Both the position numbers and the translations under genes were made by a program. The notes beneath the pieces were generated by a model. It did not search any database. It saw only the letters and a program-made list of their open reading frames with translations, and had not been told where the DNA came from. Shown piece by piece: positions 11,874-15,745 of a stretch of 15,745 bases of DNA (position 1 is the first letter of the stretch; each line of letters opens with the position of its first letter). This DNA comes from Hepatocystis sp. ex Piliocolobus tephrosceles (lineage: Eukaryota > Apicomplexa > Aconoidasida > Haemosporida > Plasmodiidae), in NCBI GenBank assembly GCA_902459845.2, contig CABPSV020000464.1, forward strand, positions 1 to 15,745, written 5' to 3'.

Positions 11874-14477
11874 CTAGCCATACAACTGATCATAAAACTT
11901 TTGTCCTGCTTTGTTTGTCTCTCTCCAGTGATATAAGAAATTTTTAAACAGTTCTATTCTTTGTTCATGATTTAAGTTAATATAATTATTAAGATGTTCA
12001 TCAATTTCACTATCTGAGTTTATAATAAACGGGTTATTTTCTTTATTGTTGTTATTATCATTGTTACTATAATTATTAGGGAGGTAATTGTCATTAATAT
12101 TATTAATATTATTATTATTATTATCATTATTATTATCATTATTATTATTATTATTATCGTTATTATCGTTATATTTTTTAAAATTAAAATTATATTTTTT
12201 TAATTGATTTTGTAATTCATCAATTTTACAATGTAATAATGTCCTTTCACCTAATATAACATTTTTTTCATTTTCTATTTTCGCATTTTCTAAACGTAAA
12301 TTATCCATTTTATTAATTAAATTTACATTTTCATTTGTTAATATATCTATTTGTATTCTTAATTTCTCAATTTCTTTATTTAATTTTATTTCTCCTTGTA
12401 ATTTATTTCTAATATTTTTATTTTCATTTACAATTATATTCATTTTATTTTCTAAATTATTATTCAAATCAATTAAAGTTTGTATATTTTTATTTAAATT
12501 TGTAATAGTTCCTTCTGAACTATTTTTTACTTTATCAAATTTTTGATCATATTTTATTATGATATGTCTTAACTCTTCTATTTTTATATGATTATTTTTT
12601 TCTCTTTTTAATGTAGATTTCAACAAATCCGATATTTTGTTATAACTAAATCTTATTTTATTTTTTTCTTCAACGTTTTTTTTTCTATTTCTTTTTAAAC
12701 ATTCACAATAACTTAACAATTCTTGAAATAAATAAACAATTTCTTCTTCTTTTTTTTTTTTTTTTTTTTTTTGTTCTAAATCATAATCATCAGTAGTAAC
12801 ACATGTTTGTATATAATTATTTTTATTTATACTGTGAATGGAACTACTGCTACAATAACTATTATTACAATGACTATTATTACAATAACTATTATTACAA
12901 TAACTATTATTACAATAATTATTGTTACAATAATTATTATTATTACAATAATTATTATTACAATAATTATCATTACAATAATTATTGTTATGATGATAGT
13001 AACTATTAACATTAAGCATTTTATCATTTGTACTATTTGTAACACTGTTGTTACAAAAATCAGTTTTATTCATTTTAAATGAAATTATATCATGTAAGTT
13101 AGATATGTTTAAATCGGATTTTTCTTTATTTAAATCGTTTTTTTTATTTTTTAAATCAGTTTTTTCATTATTTATATTATTTTTTGTATTTCCAGTATTT
13201 TTATTTAAGGGAGGTATATGACTTCTTTTGGTATTTATATGTTCTGTATTTCCGTTACTACTACTGTTGTTACCATTACTACTACTACTACTACTGTTGT
13301 TGTTGTTAATGGCGTTGTTAATATTATTATTACTGTTAATATTATTTATTTTACATGTTTGATATATTTCACTAACTGTACAAGTAGTACTAGAACTGTT
13401 GGGTGGTTGGTTATTCATAGTGTTGATTAATATTTTATTTAAATTATCCACTATATCGTTTTTCGAATATTCATTAGAGACATTATTTAAATTATTATTG
13501 TTAATATTATTGTTAATATTATTGTTGTTAATATTGTTGTTAATATTATTGTTGTTAATATTATTGTTGTTAATATTGTTGTTAATATTATTATCGTTAA
13601 TATTGTTGTTAATATTATTATCGTTAATATTGTTGTTAATATTATTATCGTTAATATTGTTAATATTATCGTTATTATCGTTAATAGTTTTGTTGTTAAT
13701 ATTATTATCATTAATATTGTTAATATTATCGTTATTATCGTTAATAGTTTTGTTGTTAATATTATTATCGTTATTATTGTTAATATGTTCGTTGGATACA
13801 ATATTACTATTTGTATTTGTATTGAGGTCATATATTTTATCATTATCCAAATTACAATAAGTAACTGAGTTTTTTATGTTTATACTGTTATAAAATAATT
13901 CATTTTTCTCAATACCATACTCAACATAATGAGTAGGATTAATATTTGTAGTACTGGTGTCTGAGTTATTATTTATAACAGGATTAAGAATTGTATGCTT
14001 TTTTTGTGTTATAAAAGATTCAGTATTATACACAGCCTTTGGAGAAAAAGTTATTTTATTTTTATTAAAATCGTATTTAGTATTTTCTTTTAAATTAGTT
14101 GTTATACATTTATTATTATGATCATTCGATAAAACCTTATTATCACTATTTTTTTTTTCATTACTTGTATTTAGGCAATTATTTTTTTCTGTAAATATTA
14201 CAGCTTTTTTTATCAAACATATATTTTTGTTTACATCACTACTAAAACAATCGATTTTTTTTTCTTCTTCCATATTACCACTTTCCATATTACCACTTTC
14301 CATATTACCACTTTCCATATTACCACTTTCCATATTATCACTTTCTATATTACCACTTTCCATGTTACAACTTTCCATGTTACAACTTTCCATGTTACAA
14401 CTTTCCATGTTACAACTTTCCATGTTACAACTTTCCATGTTACAACTTTCCATGTTACCACTTTCCGTCTTATTCAT
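11874..14477 (-). CDS. Asn-rich coiled-coil protein, unknown function, 867 aa
   Basis: A single long frame runs from ATG at 14477 to TAG at 11874-11876. N-terminal residues 5-70 are pentapeptide repeats (ESCNM, ESGNM). Residues 70-230 are mixed and polar. Residues about 229-332 are INDNN/INNN arrays, and about 494-545 are YCNN repeats with Cys at nearly every fourth position. After a poly-Lys/Glu stretch, residues about 570-765 have no Asn runs and show heptad-like Leu/Ile spacing with charged positions (for example EKLRIQIDILTNENVNLI), so a long coiled coil is likely. A second Asn/Asp run follows, then a compact C-terminus (about 820-867) with EQRIELFKNFLYHWRET and KFYDQLYG, the part most likely to be conserved. 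There is no signal peptide or membrane segment. I do not recognise the family; a scaffold or structural role is only inference from the coiled coil. Upstream in-frame sequence is open to about 14538 but has no ATG or acceptor. Confidence 0.9.
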   Translation of the reverse strand: MNKTESGNMESCNMESCNMESCNMESCNMESCNMESCNMESGNIESDNMESGNMESGNMESGNMESGNMEEEKKIDCFSSDVNKNICLIKKAVIFTEKNNCLNTSNEKKNSDNKVLSNDHNNKCITTNLKENTKYDFNKNKITFSPKAVYNTESFITQKKHTILNPVINNNSDTSTTNINPTHYVEYGIEKNELFYNSINIKNSVTYCNLDNDKIYDLNTNTNSNIVSNEHINNNNDNNINNKTINDNNDNINNINDNNINNKTINDNNDNINNINDNNINNNINDNNINNNINDNNINNNINNNNINNNNINNNINNNNINNNINNNNLNNVSNEYSKNDIVDNLNKILINTMNNQPPNSSSTTCTVSEIYQTCKINNINSNNNINNAINNNNSSSSSSNGNNSSSNGNTEHINTKRSHIPPLNKNTGNTKNNINNEKTDLKNKKNDLNKEKSDLNISNLHDIISFKMNKTDFCNNSVTNSTNDKMLNVNSYYHHNNNYCNDNYCNNNYCNNNNYCNNNYCNNSYCNNSYCNNSHCNNSYCSSSSIHSINKNNYIQTCVTTDDYDLEQKKKKKKKEEEIVYLFQELLSYCECLKRNRKKNVEEKNKIRFSYNKISDLLKSTLKREKNNHIKIEELRHIIIKYDQKFDKVKNSSEGTITNLNKNIQTLIDLNNNLENKMNIIVNENKNIRNKLQGEIKLNKEIEKLRIQIDILTNENVNLINKMDNLRLENAKIENEKNVILGERTLLHCKIDELQNQLKKYNFNFKKYNDNNDNNNNNNDNNNDNNNNNINNINDNYLPNNYSNNDNNNNKENNPFIINSDSEIDEHLNNYINLNHEQRIELFKNFLYHWRETNKAGQKFYDQLYG
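12843..12995 (-). repeat. 12-bp coding repeat, Asn-Tyr-Cys units
   Basis: Tandem 12-bp units (with a few 15-bp variants) encode NNYC, NSYC and NSHC, giving a cysteine about every four residues. Shadow frames on both strands give Ile/Thr or Tyr/Asn repeats and are not genes. Confidence 0.9.
13480..13790 (-). repeat. Asn/Asp/Ile coding repeat array
   Basis: A compound AT-rich repeat encodes INDNN, INNN and KTINDNND-type units in the Asn-rich protein. A longer unit containing KTINDNNDN is present twice, suggesting a higher-order duplication. Confidence 0.9.
14270..14464 (-). repeat. 15-bp coding repeat, ESCNM/ESGNM units
   Basis: About thirteen 15-bp units are found at the N-terminus of the Asn-rich protein. 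The first block is almost identical ESCNM copies and the second is ESGNM with ESGNI/ESDNM variants. Near-perfect DNA identity within each block points to recent tandem expansion. Confidence 0.92.
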
Positions 14478-14782
14478 ATTTATACAGTTACAGTTATTTT
14501 TTATATCAAGTGGATTGTAGTGGTAAATATCAACAGGTTATAATTCAAGTTTAAAATAAAAAGCTGTAATTATTATTTTTTTATTTACTTATTTATTTTT
14601 TTTACTTTACTTATATTTGCTTTTTTACATTCCATGAAATTTTTTTTTTCGACAAGAGTTTTATACTTGAATTTTATAATTAATTAAAATGTCGGTTTCG
14701 TTGTGTTGTTTAATCGTTTAGCCATTTAGCTAACTAGTTGTTATTTAGCTAGTTACCTAGTTACTTGTTTTATTCGATATGA

Positions 14783-14848
14783 TTTTTTTTTTAAATTTTT
14801 TTTTTTTTTTTTTCACTTTTGTCTTTTAAAGGAAGGTGAGAAAATATG
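14783..14848. repeat. 66-bp direct repeat, copy 1
   Basis: It consists of ten T, AAA, eighteen T, then a 35-bp unique segment from CACTTTTGTC to GAAAATATG. It is identical base for base, including both T-run lengths, to the last 66 bases of the window. Confidence 0.95.
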
Positions 14849-15420
14849 TAAAATTTCATTCGTTCAGTACAAAGAATAATCAGAGTTACACATTGGATTG
14901 AGTTGTCACATTAAAACTGTTTTGTTATACTTGGATTGTTTTAACATTATTTAATTTTATATGTTACCCTTCTATACATATATATATTTGTGTGTTTTAT
15001 ATTTATTATTATTACTTTTAGTAATTTTTAATACGGTAAAAATTCGATAAAACGTAGCATCGAACATAAAATGCAAAGTAAACAAAAAAAAAATGAGTAT
15101 ATATTTGTGTAAATAAGTGTATACGTAATATATGCACATGTCCGTTTTTATGTATATATATATATATATATATGTATATATGTTGTAATACAAAAAAAAA
15201 AAAAGAAATATATATATTTTTCATTTGTGTGATATCAAACAACTAAAATGATTTTTTAACGAAAAAAAAATATGAATGTATGTATGTATATAAGTGAGAA
15301 CATAAAAACTTATGTTATTAATAATGAATACTTCAATAATTATAGTTATTATTTTTTTTAAATATGTCAAGCAAAAAAATCGAAAATTTGAAAATTTATA
15401 GCTATTATTAACTGTTTCAT

Positions 15421-15481
15421 TAATTTGTTTATTCATTTGTTTATTCATTTGTTTATTCATTTGTTTATTCATTTGTTTGTT
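15421..15481. repeat. 12-bp minisatellite TTTGTTTATTCA
   Basis: About five tandem copies of TTTGTTTATTCA are present. Read on the minus strand they spell MNKQ repeats, but no credible gene follows. Confidence 0.88.
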
Positions 15482-15579
15482 TGTTAAACTGGTTAACTTT
15501 TATCTTTTTTTTTATTTTTTATTTTTTTATTTTTTTATTTCTTTTTTTTTTTATTTTTTTATTTTTTTTTTTTTTTATT

Positions 15580-15622
<43 letters not shown>

Positions 15623-15679
15623 TTTTTTTTTATTTTTTTTTTTTTTTTTTTTTTTGTTTTTTTTTTTTTTTTTTATGTT

Positions 15680-15745
15680 TTTTTTTTTTAAATTTTTTTT
15701 TTTTTTTTTTCACTTTTGTCTTTTAAAGGAAGGTGAGAAAATATG
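15680..15745. repeat. 66-bp direct repeat, copy 2 at window end
   Basis: This is an exact copy of 14783-14848, offset by 897 bp, running to the final base. Flanks upstream differ (ATG plus a longer T run here, GAT there). The repeat may continue past the window. Confidence 0.95.

Larger units (their letters stand above)
14478..15745. other. Upstream AT/T-rich region, no gene seen
   Basis: This is presumed 5' UTR and promoter of the minus-strand Asn-rich gene. It holds a TTTAGCTA/TAGTTAC-rich stretch (about 14710-14765), a less AT-rich segment (14830-14945), (AT)n at 15150-15172, a 12-bp minisatellite and an almost pure T region (15505-15710). No frame on either strand has coding character. 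The Tyr/Ile, Phe and MNKQ frames are translated repeats. Confidence 0.65.

Noticed and set aside
12803..13860. Plus and minus Ile/Thr, Tyr/Asn and Leu/Ile repeat ORFs
   Set aside because: Shadow frames of trinucleotide repeats in the Asn-rich gene.
15221..15472. Minus-strand ORF starting MNKQMNKQ
   Set aside because: Its start is the 12-bp minisatellite; the remainder has no coding character.
14270..15481. CRISPR-like reading of the regular short repeats
   Set aside because: Units are contiguous tandem repeats with no unique spacers, in a eukaryotic genome.
14783..15745. Terminal repeat as evidence of a circular element or transposon
   Set aside because: The copies are not at both ends of the window, no transposase or target-site signature is seen, and the intervening DNA is plain low complexity.

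Overview
This is a nuclear segment from a malaria parasite (Plasmodium) or a close haemosporidian relative. The evidence is extreme A+T content, long (AT)n, poly-A and poly-T tracts, many small introns with T-rich 3' ends, and proteins packed with asparagine and lysine runs. The long homopolymers and very low intergenic GC fit P. falciparum-like or avian Plasmodium genomes; I cannot assign a species. There are no bacterial, viral or mobile-element signatures.

Layout. On the minus strand, 1010-4615 is a multi-exon gene for a divergent eIF4E-family (mRNA cap-binding) protein with a 405-residue low-complexity N-terminal extension. I could trace eight phase-consistent exons, plus two more possible 3' exons reaching to position 133. 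Next is a roughly 1.5 kb divergent intergenic region (4616-6131). The plus strand then carries four closely spaced units: a 116-residue unknown protein (6356-6706, possibly with a 5' exon at 6132-6192); a helical, weakly SPX-like protein whose frame breaks by one base after an (AAT)n run (6926-7797); a tentative two-exon small membrane protein (7970-8852); and a confident five-exon UMP-CMP kinase (9041-11100) whose signal peptide and basic leader suggest apicoplast import. After a convergent AT-rich spacer with a 96-nt poly-T run, the minus strand carries an 867-codon asparagine-rich coiled-coil protein of unknown function (11874-14477). The last 1.27 kb is upstream, non-coding, T-rich sequence. 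It ends in an exact 66-bp copy of sequence found 897 bp earlier, which looks like a local duplication or an assembly artefact at a contig end.

Functionally the genes are unrelated housekeeping or lineage-specific genes (translation or mRNA regulation, pyrimidine nucleotide metabolism, unknowns), as is usual in Plasmodium; nothing suggests an operon or a joint system. The points most worth checking are the altered cap pocket of the eIF4E-like protein, the predicted apicoplast leader on the UMP-CMP kinase, the frame break in the SPX-like gene and the terminal 66-bp repeat.
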